DNA of 64,000 bases from TMED88 sp964515335. GTDB taxonomy: Bacteria; Myxococcota_A; UBA9160; UBA4427. The position numbers and the translations under genes are program-made. Shown piece by piece: positions 26,709 through 38,216 of the stretch (its first letter is position 1; every line of letters starts with the position of its first letter). The notes beneath the pieces are model-generated. The model saw only the letters and a list, made by a program, of their open reading frames with translations. It was not told where the DNA came from and ran no database searches. The stretch covers positions 1 to 64,000 of the forward strand of contig CAZETS010000002.1 of assembly GCA_964515335.1 (NCBI GenBank), in the 5' to 3' direction.

Positions 26709-27890
26709 TCAGTCCCCTTCGACCTTCAGATCGAGGTAGGCGCGCGCGCGCTGCCGCGCCCACGCGTCGGCAGCGATCACCTCGGAGAGGTCGTCGACCT
26801 TCTGCCCCCGCCGCTCGGCGAGGTGCGCCTCGAGGACCTGCTCGTTCGTATCGGCGATCCTGCCGAACGAAATGAGCCGCTCCAGAAAGGCCGCCACCGC
26901 GACCTCGTTGGCGGCATTCAGGACAGCCGGCGCCGCCTCGCCGCCCCGCAGGGCCCGTATGGCCAGATCGAGGCACGGAAAGCGCCGCCGGTCGGGCGGC
27001 TCGAAATCGAGTCGCGCGCACTCGGCGAGATCGAGGCGCGGCACGTCGAGCCCGATCCGCTCGGGGTGCGCGAGCGCCACCGCGATCGGAACGCGCATGT
27101 CTGGCAGGCCGAGCTGGGCGATCACCGACGCGTCGCGGTATTCGACCAGGCTGTGAACGATCGACTGCGGATGCACGACCACGTCGATGCGCTCGGGCGG
27201 CACGTCGAAGAGCCAGCGCGCCTCGATGACCTCGAGGCCCTTGTTCATCAGCGTCGCCGAGTCGATCGTGATCTTCGCCCCCATATCCCAGTTGGGATGA
27301 TCGAGGGCCTCGTCGACCGACGCTTCGGCCAGCCTCGAATCCGGCCAGCGCCCGGCGTCGCGAAACGGTCCGCCCGAGCAGGTGAGGATCAGCCGCTCCA
27401 CGTCTTCGATGCGTTGTCCGGCCAGCGCCTGGAAGATGGCGCTGTGCTCCGAGTCGACCGGCAGCAGCGTGACGCCGTGGGCCTCGACCTCGCGCCGCAC
27501 CAGGGCGCCGGCCATCACCATCACTTCCTTGTTGGCCAGTGCCACGTCCCGGCCCGCGCGCACCGCCGCCAGCGTGGGCTCGAGCCCCACCGCCCCCACC
27601 AGGGCCGCGACCACCAGATCGGCCTCGTGGCTGGCCACCGCCACCAGGCCCGCCGCGCCGTGGCGCACGTCGACGGCCGCGCCGAAGCGGTCGCGCAGGC
27701 GCTCGGCGTCGTCCGCCGAGGCCACCGAGACGAGATCGGGCCGGAAGCGCTCGACCTGCTCGGCCAGTTCGTCGGTGCGACGGCCCGCGGCGAGTGCGGT
27801 CACGCGAAAGCGGTCGGGGTTGGCGGACGCGACGGCCAGCGTCTGCACACCGACGCTCCCGGTGCTGCCCAGGACGGACAGGCGCTTCAT
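26709..27890 (-). CDS. dxr: 1-deoxy-D-xylulose 5-phosphate reductoisomerase
   Basis: A 393-residue NADPH enzyme, second step of the MEP isoprenoid pathway. It has the Rossmann LGSTGSVGVQTL at 6-17, ANKEVMVMAG, the metal-binding PVDSEHSAIFQAL, the flexible loop CSGGPFRD and MGAKITIDSATLMNKGLEVIEA. Its ATG overlaps the uppS stop by 4 nt (ATGA). The usual cdsA gene between uppS and dxr is missing. Length and motifs are normal. Confidence 0.97.
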   Translation of the reverse strand: MKRLSVLGSTGSVGVQTLAVASANPDRFRVTALAAGRRTDELAEQVERFRPDLVSVASADDAERLRDRFGAAVDVRHGAAGLVAVASHEADLVVAALVGAVGLEPTLAAVRAGRDVALANKEVMVMAGALVRREVEAHGVTLLPVDSEHSAIFQALAGQRIEDVERLILTCSGGPFRDAGRWPDSRLAEASVDEALDHPNWDMGAKITIDSATLMNKGLEVIEARWLFDVPPERIDVVVHPQSIVHSLVEYRDASVIAQLGLPDMRVPIAVALAHPERIGLDVPRLDLAECARLDFEPPDRRRFPCLDLAIRALRGGEAAPAVLNAANEVAVAAFLERLISFGRIADTNEQVLEAHLAERRGQKVDDLSEVIAADAWARQRARAYLDLKVEGD

Positions 27891-28669
27891 TGCGCCGGCG
27901 GCCCGCCCCCGCCGTCCTCCCCGCCGTCAGTCCCGGAGACCTGAGCGCTCGTCAGGCCGAAGCGGCGCTCGCGCGACTGGAAGTCGACGATTGCCGCCTC
28001 GAGGTTCTCGCGCCGGAAGTCGGGCCACATGACCCGGGCGACGTGGATCTCCGCATAGGCGATCTGCCAGAGCAGGAAGTTCGACACGCGCGACTCGTTG
28101 CCGGTGCGGATCATCAGGTCGGGATCCGGGACGTCGGGCGCGTAGAGGTACGCCGCGAAGGCCTTCTCGTCGAGCGCGTCCGGATCGACCACGCCCAACT
28201 CGGCGTCGCGCACCAACCGCCGAGCGGCGTCGACGATCTCGGTGCGGCCACCGTACGACAGGGCGAAGATCAGCTCGCGGCCGCGGTTGCGTGCCGTGGC
28301 CTCCACCGCCCGGTCGACCGCAGCGCGGGTGCTCGGAGGCAGGCGGTCGAGCCGCCCGATCGCGCGCAGCCGCACGCCCTGCTCGACGGCCTCGTCGAGA
28401 TCCTGCTCGAGGTAGTCCTCGAGCAGCGACATCAGCTCGTGCACTTCGCCCTTGGGCCGGTTCCAGTTCTCGCTCGAGAAGGCGTACAGGGTGAGGTACT
28501 CGATGCCGAGATCGCCGGCCGCGCGCACGACGTCGCGCACGGCCTCGACGCCCGCGCGGTGGCCGGCGTTGCGCTCTAGGCCACGTGCCTCGGCCCAGCG
28601 TCCGTTGCCGTCCATGATGATGGCGACGTGGCGGGGCACGCGATCGGGACGGAGCCCGACGTTCGTCAT
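27887..28669 (-). CDS. uppS: Undecaprenyl diphosphate synthase (cis-prenyltransferase)
   Basis: A 260-residue cis-prenyltransferase that builds the C55 lipid carrier for peptidoglycan and O-antigen. IIMDGNGRWAEARG holds the catalytic Asp, NAGHRAG the diphosphate-binding His/Arg, YLTLYAFSSENWNRP the substrate tunnel, and the C-terminal PDLMIRTGNESRVSNFLLWQ and E-x-H residues bind Mg and diphosphate. The ATG at 28669 is chosen over 28708 because GAGG lies 8 nt 5' and the start falls 2 nt after the frr stop. It is translationally coupled to frr and dxr. Confidence 0.96.
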   Translation of the reverse strand: MTNVGLRPDRVPRHVAIIMDGNGRWAEARGLERNAGHRAGVEAVRDVVRAAGDLGIEYLTLYAFSSENWNRPKGEVHELMSLLEDYLEQDLDEAVEQGVRLRAIGRLDRLPPSTRAAVDRAVEATARNRGRELIFALSYGGRTEIVDAARRLVRDAELGVVDPDALDEKAFAAYLYAPDVPDPDLMIRTGNESRVSNFLLWQIAYAEIHVARVMWPDFRRENLEAAIVDFQSRERRFGLTSAQVSGTDGGEDGGGGPPAQ

Positions 28670-28671
28670 GC

Positions 28672-29244
28672 TCAGACCTCGAGGACTTCCTTTTCCTTCT
28701 GGGCGCACAGCTCGTCGATCTTCTTCACGTAATCGTCGGTCAGGTCCTGGACGGACTTCTCGGCCCGGTGGCGATCGTCCTGGGGCAGCGTTCCGTCGGA
28801 CTCCAGGTCCTTCAGCATCGAGACTGCGTCGCGGCGCCCCTCGCGGATGCCGACCCGGTGGTCCTCGGCGGCCTTGCGCACCTGCTTGACGAGATCCTTG
28901 CGGCGCTCCTCGGTGAGCGGCGGAATCGCGATGCGGATCACCTTGCCGTCGTTGCTGGGCGTCACGCCGAGGTTCGCGCCCTGGATGGCGCGCTCGATGT
29001 CGCCCATCACCGACTTGTCGAAGGGCGACACGACGATCATGCGCGGATCGGGAACCGAGAGGCTCGCGAGCTGCTTGAGCGGCGTCGGCGTGTCGTAGTA
29101 GTCGACCGTGATGCCGTCGAGCAGGGTCGTGCTGGCGCGGCCGGTTCGCACCTTCATCAGGTGCTGCTTGAAGCTGTCGAGCGTCTTCTCCATCGCCTCG
29201 CGCCCCTCCTCGAGCACGAGACCGACCTCTTCTTCTCCCGCCAT
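28672..29244 (-). CDS. frr: Ribosome recycling factor
   Basis: A 190-residue RRF, which with EF-G splits post-termination ribosomes. It has the conserved VRTGRAS, VDYYDTPTPLKQLASLSVPDPRMIVVSPFDKS hinge region and GVTPSNDGKVIRIAIPPLTEERRKDLVKQ. An AGGGGGA ribosome site precedes the ATG. It sits in the standard rpsB-tsf-pyrH-frr order, 40 bp after pyrH. Length is normal (E. coli 185). Confidence 0.97.
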   Translation of the reverse strand: MAGEEEVGLVLEEGREAMEKTLDSFKQHLMKVRTGRASTTLLDGITVDYYDTPTPLKQLASLSVPDPRMIVVSPFDKSVMGDIERAIQGANLGVTPSNDGKVIRIAIPPLTEERRKDLVKQVRKAAEDHRVGIREGRRDAVSMLKDLESDGTLPQDDRHRAEKSVQDLTDDYVKKIDELCAQKEKEVLEV

Positions 29245-29284
29245 CGCCGTCCCCCTGTTGCCTCGATCTGCCCGGGCCGCCCGG

Positions 29285-29998
29285 CTAGCCGCTCACCACC
29301 GTGCCGACCCGTTCGCCTGCCGCCACCTTCTGGATGTTGCCCGCGACGCTCATGTCGAACACCACGATCGGCAGGCCGTTCTCGCGGCAGAGCGCGATCG
29401 CAGCCTGATCCATGAACTGCAGATCGCGACGGATCGACTCGTCGAAGCTGAGCTGGTCGTAGCGGACGGCCTGGCTGTCGATTGCCGGATCGGCGCTGTA
29501 CACACCGTCTACCTGGGTCGCCTTGAGGATCACCTCGGCGCCGATCTCGGCGGCGCGCAGTGCCGCCGCGGTGTCGGTGGTGAAGAACGGATTGCCCGTG
29601 CCGCCCCCGAAGATCACGACCCGCTTCTTCTCGAGGTGCCTGATTGCCCGACGCCGGATGTAGGTCTCGGCGACCTGATGGATCTCGAGGGCCGTCAGCA
29701 CACGGGTGTCGATGCCGGCCTTCTCGAGCGCGTCCTGTAGCGCCATCGCGTTGATGACGCCGCCGAGCATGCCCATGTAGTCGGCCTGGGCACGGTCCAT
29801 TCCCTGGCTGGCTGCCGACATGCCGCGGATGATGTTGCCACCGCCGACCACGATGCCGATCTCGATGCCGAGTTCGTGGACCGCCTTGATCTGCGACGCT
29901 ACGCCGCCGATCACCCCGGGGTCGATCCCGTGTCCGTCGAGGCCGGCGAGCCCTTCGCCGGAGAGCTTCAACAGGAGTCTCCGGTAGGCGGCCTTCAC
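29285..29998 (-). CDS. pyrH: UMP kinase
   Basis: A 237-residue hexameric UMP kinase of the amino-acid-kinase fold. It shows LLKLSGEGLAG at the N-terminus, IVVGGGNIIRG, DYMGMLGGVINAMALQDAL, and a GTGNPFFTTDTAAALRAAEI nucleotide-binding loop. The start is GTG, overlapping the tsf stop by 4 nt (GTGA). It supplies UDP, upstream of the pyrG product in CTP synthesis. Confidence 0.97.
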   Translation of the reverse strand: MKAAYRRLLLKLSGEGLAGLDGHGIDPGVIGGVASQIKAVHELGIEIGIVVGGGNIIRGMSAASQGMDRAQADYMGMLGGVINAMALQDALEKAGIDTRVLTALEIHQVAETYIRRRAIRHLEKKRVVIFGGGTGNPFFTTDTAAALRAAEIGAEVILKATQVDGVYSADPAIDSQAVRYDQLSFDESIRRDLQFMDQAAIALCRENGLPIVVFDMSVAGNIQKVAAGERVGTVVSG

Positions 29999-30843
29999 TC
30001 GGCGGACTCTCCGAGCTTGAAGCGGACGAAGCCGATTACCGCCGCGCCTTCGATCCCGCCGACGACGTCGCCGACCTTGCGATCGGGGTCCTTGACGAAA
30101 GCCTGCTCGAGCAGGCAGTGCTCGGCGTAGAACTTGTTGAGCCGGCCCTTCACCATGTTGTCGACGATGTTCTCGGGCTTGCCGCTCTCGAGCGCCTGGG
30201 CGCGCAGGATGGTCTGCTCCTTCTCGATCACGGCTGCGTCGATGCCGTCCCGGTCGACGGCCAGCGGCGTCGGATCGGCGGCCGCCACGTGCATGGCCAG
30301 GTCTCGGGCCGCCTCGGCCGCCTCGGCTCCGCTCGCACCCGCCAGCCCGACCAGCACGCCGAGCGTGCCGACGCCGTGCACGTAGCCGCCAACCACACCC
30401 TCCGCCTCGATGCGTGCCACCCGCTTGAGCTGGATGTTCTCGCCCACGCGTCCGACCGCGGCGGCGATCTGGGCCTCGACGGAGTCGCCGCCCATCGGCG
30501 CCGCAAGGGCCGCCTCGATGTCGGAGACGCCGGCCGCGCCGCGAACGGCGTCGGCGACCTCCTGGACGAGCTTCTGGAACTGCTCGTTCTTGGCCACGAA
30601 GTCGGTCTCGCAGCCGAGCTCGACGATCGTGCCCTGCCCGCCCTCGATCGAGATCGCGACGGCGCCCTCGCTGGTGTCGCGACCGGCCCGCTTGGCGGCC
30701 TTGGCGAGCCCCTTCTCACGAAGGATCTCGATGGCGCGCTCCACCTCGCCCTCGGCCTCGGTGAGCGCCTTCTTGCAGTCCATCATGCCCGCTCCGGTGC
30801 GCTCGCGGAGCGACTTCACATCCTTTGCCGAGATCTCAGCCAC
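29995..30843 (-). CDS. tsf: Elongation factor Ts
   Basis: A 282-residue nucleotide-exchange factor for EF-Tu. The UBA-like N-terminus has VKSLRERTGAGMMDCKKAL, and the TDFVAKNEQF motif that touches EF-Tu is intact, followed by two core subdomains and the C-terminal module (EQAFVKDPDRKVGD). The start codon is GTG with GAGGA before it. It lies 161 bp after rpsB. Length is similar to E. coli (283). Confidence 0.97.
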   Translation of the reverse strand: MAEISAKDVKSLRERTGAGMMDCKKALTEAEGEVERAIEILREKGLAKAAKRAGRDTSEGAVAISIEGGQGTIVELGCETDFVAKNEQFQKLVQEVADAVRGAAGVSDIEAALAAPMGGDSVEAQIAAAVGRVGENIQLKRVARIEAEGVVGGYVHGVGTLGVLVGLAGASGAEAAEAARDLAMHVAAADPTPLAVDRDGIDAAVIEKEQTILRAQALESGKPENIVDNMVKGRLNKFYAEHCLLEQAFVKDPDRKVGDVVGGIEGAAVIGFVRFKLGESAE

Positions 30844-31004
30844 GCTTCCTCACCTCTCCGATCGACCGAATCGGCCGATCCCGTCGACCGTTGCCGTCGC
30901 CCTCCGCCAACCGCGCGGCCCGGGAGCGGGCGCACGATCGCCGCACGGCGACCCCTCGTTCTGGTCCTCGCGACAGGGCACCCGGCTAGCGAGCGCCCGC
31001 CGCC

Positions 31005-32123
<1,119 letters not shown>

Positions 32124-32236
32124 GGTTCTCTCCTTCGCGGTTTTGGTCCGCCGCCTCGCCACCTGGATTCCCCGAACCGGGCAGGCCCGGCACCGCTGGG
32201 GTGGCGCGAAGCGTGGGTATTCGAACCGACCTGGGC

Positions 32237-32277
32237 GGTCGGCCCACGGGGGTTTAGCAGAACGCACCGGGCCGACC
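32237..32277 (-). promoter_or_regulatory. 9-bp inverted repeat between argJ and rpsB
   Basis: GGTCGGCCC (32237-32245) and GGGCCGACC (32269-32277) are perfect inverted copies 23 nt apart, within the 218-bp gap. It could end the argJ transcript or form part of the rpsB leader, where S2 autoregulation is known in other bacteria. No clear promoter hexamers were found in the gap. Confidence 0.4.
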
Positions 32278-32341
32278 AACGTGCCCCGCAGGAAGTCGAA
32301 CCGGAGCGCCCGGCGCGCTGGCGAACTCGAAGCGCGCCTCG

Positions 32342-33541
32342 CTAGGTCGTGTACTCGGCGTTGATCTTCACGTAGTCGTAGCTGAGGTCGCAGGTCCAGA
32401 CGCGGGCCTCGCCGCGCCCCACACCGAGGTCGACGGCGATCTCGATCTCGTCCCGGGCGTGCGCCGCCTCGGCGCGGCGCCGTGCGGCCGGCCCGCAGGC
32501 GCGACCGGCGCGGTAGACCGCCACGCCGCCGAGCTTCACCACCGCGCGGGTCGGGTCGATCCCGATGCGGCCGGCTCCGATGGTCTGCAAGATGCGGCCC
32601 CAATTCGGATCGCCGCCGAAGATCGCCGTCTTGACCAGCAGCGAGTTGGCGACGCGCCGGGCGGCCCGCTCGGCCTGCCCCGCGTCGCGGGCGCCCGTCA
32701 CGCGCACGGTGACGAGCTTGGTGGCGCCCTCGCCGTCCCGCGCGAGATCGCGGGCGAGCGACTCGGCGACGGCGTGCACGCCCGCCTCGAAGGTGTCCAC
32801 GTCCGCGTCGCGCGCGCGCGCGAGGCGACGGTTGCCCGCGGCTCCGTTTGCGAGCAGCAGTGCGGTGTCGCTCGTCGAGGTCTCGCCGTCGACGGTGACG
32901 CGGTTGAACGTGTCCGCGGTGACGCGTCGCCACACGCCGCGCAGCACGGCTGGCGACACGGCGGCGTCGGTGATCAGGAAGGCGAGCATCGTCGCCATGT
33001 CGGGCTCGATCATGCCCGAGCCCTTGGCGATGCCCGCGATCGTGACGTTGCGGCCGTCGAGCCGGACCCGCCGCACCGCGGACTTCGCGAAGGTGTCGGT
33101 CGTGCGGATGGCTTCGGCGGCATCGCGAAGGCCGCCAGGCGAGAGCGCCTCGGCGGCTCGGGGGATGCCGCGGCCGAGCGCAGTCATCGGAAGGGGCTCA
33201 CCGATCACGCCGGTCGAGGCGACGAGCACCTGCTCGGCCGGACAGCCGACACCGCGAGCCGCAAGCTCCGCCATACGAATCGCATCGCGCTGGCCGCGCG
33301 CGCCCATTGCGACGTTCGCGCAGCCGCTGTTCACGACCACGGCCCGGGCGCGACCGGCTCGCACACGCTCGCGATCCAGCTCGACGGGCGCGCCGACCAC
33401 GGTCGAGCGCGTGAATACGCCGGCGACGCTCGCCGGGACGTCGCTCGCGATCAGCGCCAGGTCGCGGTCGCGAGTCTTGATGCCGCAGTGGATCCCGCTT
33501 GCGCGGAAGCCCGGTACGGCGAGCCGGTTCTGGGCAGCCAC
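32342..33541 (-). CDS. argJ: Bifunctional ornithine acetyltransferase/N-acetylglutamate synthase
   Basis: A 399-residue autoprocessing enzyme of the cyclic arginine pathway. It transfers acetyl from N-acetylornithine to glutamate. The self-cleavage site lies in IEPDMATMLAF, where the Thr becomes the nucleophile of the beta chain. Other marks are VNSGCANVAMG, STGVIGEPLPM, KGSGM and NRVTVDGETSTSDTAL, with KTAIFGGDPNWGRIL near the end. The start is taken as GTG at 33541 with GAGGGGA about 10 nt upstream. It follows secA with a 25-bp gap. Confidence 0.95.
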   Translation of the reverse strand: MAAQNRLAVPGFRASGIHCGIKTRDRDLALIASDVPASVAGVFTRSTVVGAPVELDRERVRAGRARAVVVNSGCANVAMGARGQRDAIRMAELAARGVGCPAEQVLVASTGVIGEPLPMTALGRGIPRAAEALSPGGLRDAAEAIRTTDTFAKSAVRRVRLDGRNVTIAGIAKGSGMIEPDMATMLAFLITDAAVSPAVLRGVWRRVTADTFNRVTVDGETSTSDTALLLANGAAGNRRLARARDADVDTFEAGVHAVAESLARDLARDGEGATKLVTVRVTGARDAGQAERAARRVANSLLVKTAIFGGDPNWGRILQTIGAGRIGIDPTRAVVKLGGVAVYRAGRACGPAARRRAEAAHARDEIEIAVDLGVGRGEARVWTCDLSYDYVKINAEYTT

Positions 33542-33566
33542 CCGTCGTCGTCCCCTCGGCGCCGGA

Positions 33567-36317
<2,751 letters not shown>

Positions 36318-36414
36318 GGGAAGCTCGAGCGACTCTCGGAGGGGGGAGACGAATCGGCCGCGAGGTTAGGAGACGGCCGACACCGCAGCAAACTCCGGCC
36401 GCCCCTGCGCGCGC

Positions 36415-37431
36415 TCAGTCGAAGATGTAGTCGAGGGGATTGCGGGGCTTGCCGCTCACCTCGACCACGTAGTGGAGGTGTGGGCCGGTACTGCGACCGC
36501 TCGACCCGATCGACGCGATCAGCTCGCCGCGCTCGACCTCCTGCCCGGGCTTCACGTGGATCTCGTGCGTGTGCCCGTACAGGGTCTTGACCCCGAACCC
36601 GTGGTCGACGATCAGCGTGTTGCCCATCGGCCCCTTGCGACCGACGTAGCTGACCCGCCCCTGTGCGGGGGCGATGATCGGCGTGCCCTCGCGCGAGGCG
36701 ACGTCGATGCCGGCGTGGTGCTGTCGGCGCCCGGTGAAGGGCGATACGCGCGGGCCGAAGCGCGACGTCAGCCAGCCCCGAGCCGGCCAGATCGACGGCA
36801 TCGAGGCGAGCTTCACGCGCTTGTCGTCGAGTTGGTCGAGCAGCAGCTCGAGGCTCTCCGAGCGACCGCTCGCCCGACCGCCGAGCCGCTCGGCGAGGCG
36901 GCCGAGCGAATCGACGATGCGCGCGCCCTCGGTGGTGAGGGCCCGGGCCTTCGCGTCCTCGGGCGCCAGGGAGGAGAGCGGAAGGTCGAGATCACTCGGA
37001 CCGGCCTCGATCGCTTGCGGATCGATCGGGACGCCAGCGGGCACGACGGCCTCACCGACGGCCTCACCCGAGGCCCCCGCCGGAACCAGCTCGGTCACCT
37101 CTGCGCCGCCGATCGCCGCGGCGCCCGGCAGGTTGGCGATGATGCGCACCTTGCGCTCGAGATCGCGAACGCGAGCCAGCTCTGCCTCGACGCTCGCGAG
37201 CTGACGCTCGAAGCTGCCGATCTGCTCGCGCTGCTCGGCGGCCTCGATGCGCAGCCCCGCCAGCTCGGCGGTGTCTGCCCACTTCCGCCAGTAGTCCCAG
37301 GTCGCCAACAGGCCGAGCAACGCCACGCCGGCCGCCACCATCGCGGCTCGCTTGACGTAGAACTTCGGCACCTGAAAGCGCCGCACCGGCGAACGATCGT
37401 CGCTGACGACGATCAGCGTATAGCGGTCCAT
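36415..37431 (-). CDS. M23 family peptidase (LytM domain), membrane-anchored, coiled coil
   Basis: A 338-residue cell-wall endopeptidase or regulator. A cytoplasmic N-terminus precedes one membrane helix (about 30-48) and a coiled coil (about 55-100). A linker and a C-terminal LytM domain follow. The zinc ligands are present (HHAGIDVA and HLHYVVE), along with GNTLIVDHGFGVKTLYGHT, so it is probably active. The start at 37431 fits GAGGGGA upstream; the frame is open much further 5'. It is 59 bp after the FHA gene and 97 bp before secA. Confidence 0.92.
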   Translation of the reverse strand: MDRYTLIVVSDDRSPVRRFQVPKFYVKRAAMVAAGVALLGLLATWDYWRKWADTAELAGLRIEAAEQREQIGSFERQLASVEAELARVRDLERKVRIIANLPGAAAIGGAEVTELVPAGASGEAVGEAVVPAGVPIDPQAIEAGPSDLDLPLSSLAPEDAKARALTTEGARIVDSLGRLAERLGGRASGRSESLELLLDQLDDKRVKLASMPSIWPARGWLTSRFGPRVSPFTGRRQHHAGIDVASREGTPIIAPAQGRVSYVGRKGPMGNTLIVDHGFGVKTLYGHTHEIHVKPGQEVERGELIASIGSSGRSTGPHLHYVVEVSGKPRNPLDYIFD

Positions 37432-37490
37432 CGATTCCCCTCTGCTTCTCGTGCTCCGGTCGAACCTTCGTCCCATCTGCCCGGCGGGCG

Positions 37491-37883
37491 TCAGGGCAAG
37501 GTCACGCCGACCACCAGTCGCCCCATCTGGATCTCGTCCCCGGGTTTCAGCTCCTGCCTCTCGACCTTCGAGCCGTTGAGCGTCGTTCCGTTGGTGCTGC
37601 CGAGGTCCTGGACGTAGAAGCCCTCGGCGTCGAATCCGATCGCGGCGTGCGCGCGAGAGATCGTCGACTCGGCGATCACGAGGTCGGCGCTGCGACCGCG
37701 GCCGACCACCAGCCAGTCGCGGTCCACCACCACCTCGAGCCCCTCGTAGAAGCCGCTCTTCACGAGGATGCTGGCCCCCTTCGGAACCTCGACCGCCTCG
37801 CCTCCGCCACTCGCTTCCAAGACCCGGCTCCCTTCGCCGCCCGCACCTGGCCGCCGCGCGACAGCTCGATCGGCTGCCAGCAC
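37491..37883 (-). CDS. FHA domain protein
   Basis: A 130-residue phosphothreonine-binding protein. The FHA domain fills the C-terminal 90 residues, with GRGRSADLVIAESTISRAHA and LGSTNGTTLNG giving the Gly-Arg, Ser-x-x-His and Thr-Asn-Gly binding loops. The start is probably GTG at 37883, with AGGGAG 5 nt before it. No Ser/Thr kinase is in the window. It is transcribed after recN and before the M23 peptidase. Confidence 0.88.
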   Translation of the reverse strand: MLAADRAVARRPGAGGEGSRVLEASGGGEAVEVPKGASILVKSGFYEGLEVVVDRDWLVVGRGRSADLVIAESTISRAHAAIGFDAEGFYVQDLGSTNGTTLNGSKVERQELKPGDEIQMGRLVVGVTLP

Positions 37884-38194
37884 GCCCGCTCCCTACATCG
37901 GCCTCGCCCCGAGGCCGCTTGAAGGGCATCGCGCCGTCGGCGTTGCCATGCTCCGGCAGCGTTCCACTCGCATGGCAGGCGCCCCGGGGCGCAGCGGCGA
38001 AGCCCCCGCCAAAGACCGGCCAGCCATCGGCCCCGCGCCCATCGCCCCCCCGGCCAGACGCCCAACCGAGCCCCCACACACGCCCGACCAAGCACCCCGG
38101 TCGGGCGCCCGCAGGGCGCCCAGTCAGGCGCCCGACCGCCCCCCCTCACACGCCCGACCAAGCACCCCAGTCAGGCGCCCGACAGGGCGCCCAA
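37884..38194 (-). other. 311-bp spacer between recN and the FHA gene; no supported gene
   Basis: The plus strand is strongly C-rich. Open frames here would encode Pro/Arg- or Gly-rich peptides and are judged non-coding. The part next to recN is made of a tandem duplication described separately. The minus-strand transcript contains G-runs at 38131-38155 with short loops that could fold into a G-quadruplex, and several GGGCGCCC palindromes. No promoter was recognised. Confidence 0.6.
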
Positions 38195-38216
38195 TCAGGC
38201 GCCCGCAGCGGCGGCG
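38077..38216. repeat. 70-bp tandem duplication overlapping the 3' end of recN
   Basis: Two units begin with the identical 22-bp sequence at 38077-38098 and 38147-38168, a 70-bp period. They stay alike for about 60 bp with three substitutions and one insertion. The second unit contains the recN stop codon (38195-38197). The first unit preserves the same TCAGGCGCCCG context, so it looks like a copied recN tail. Confidence 0.75.

Noticed and set aside
32218..32250. A TTCGAA-containing patch resembling a tRNA T-arm
   Set aside because: No acceptor, D or anticodon arm can be drawn around it.
38131..38155. CRISPR-like reading of the repeats after recN
   Set aside because: There are just two units with a 70-bp period, no spacers of constant length and no cas genes.
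37884..38194. Pro/Arg-rich open frames after recN
   Set aside because: They follow the repeat structure of the spacer and do not resemble a protein family.
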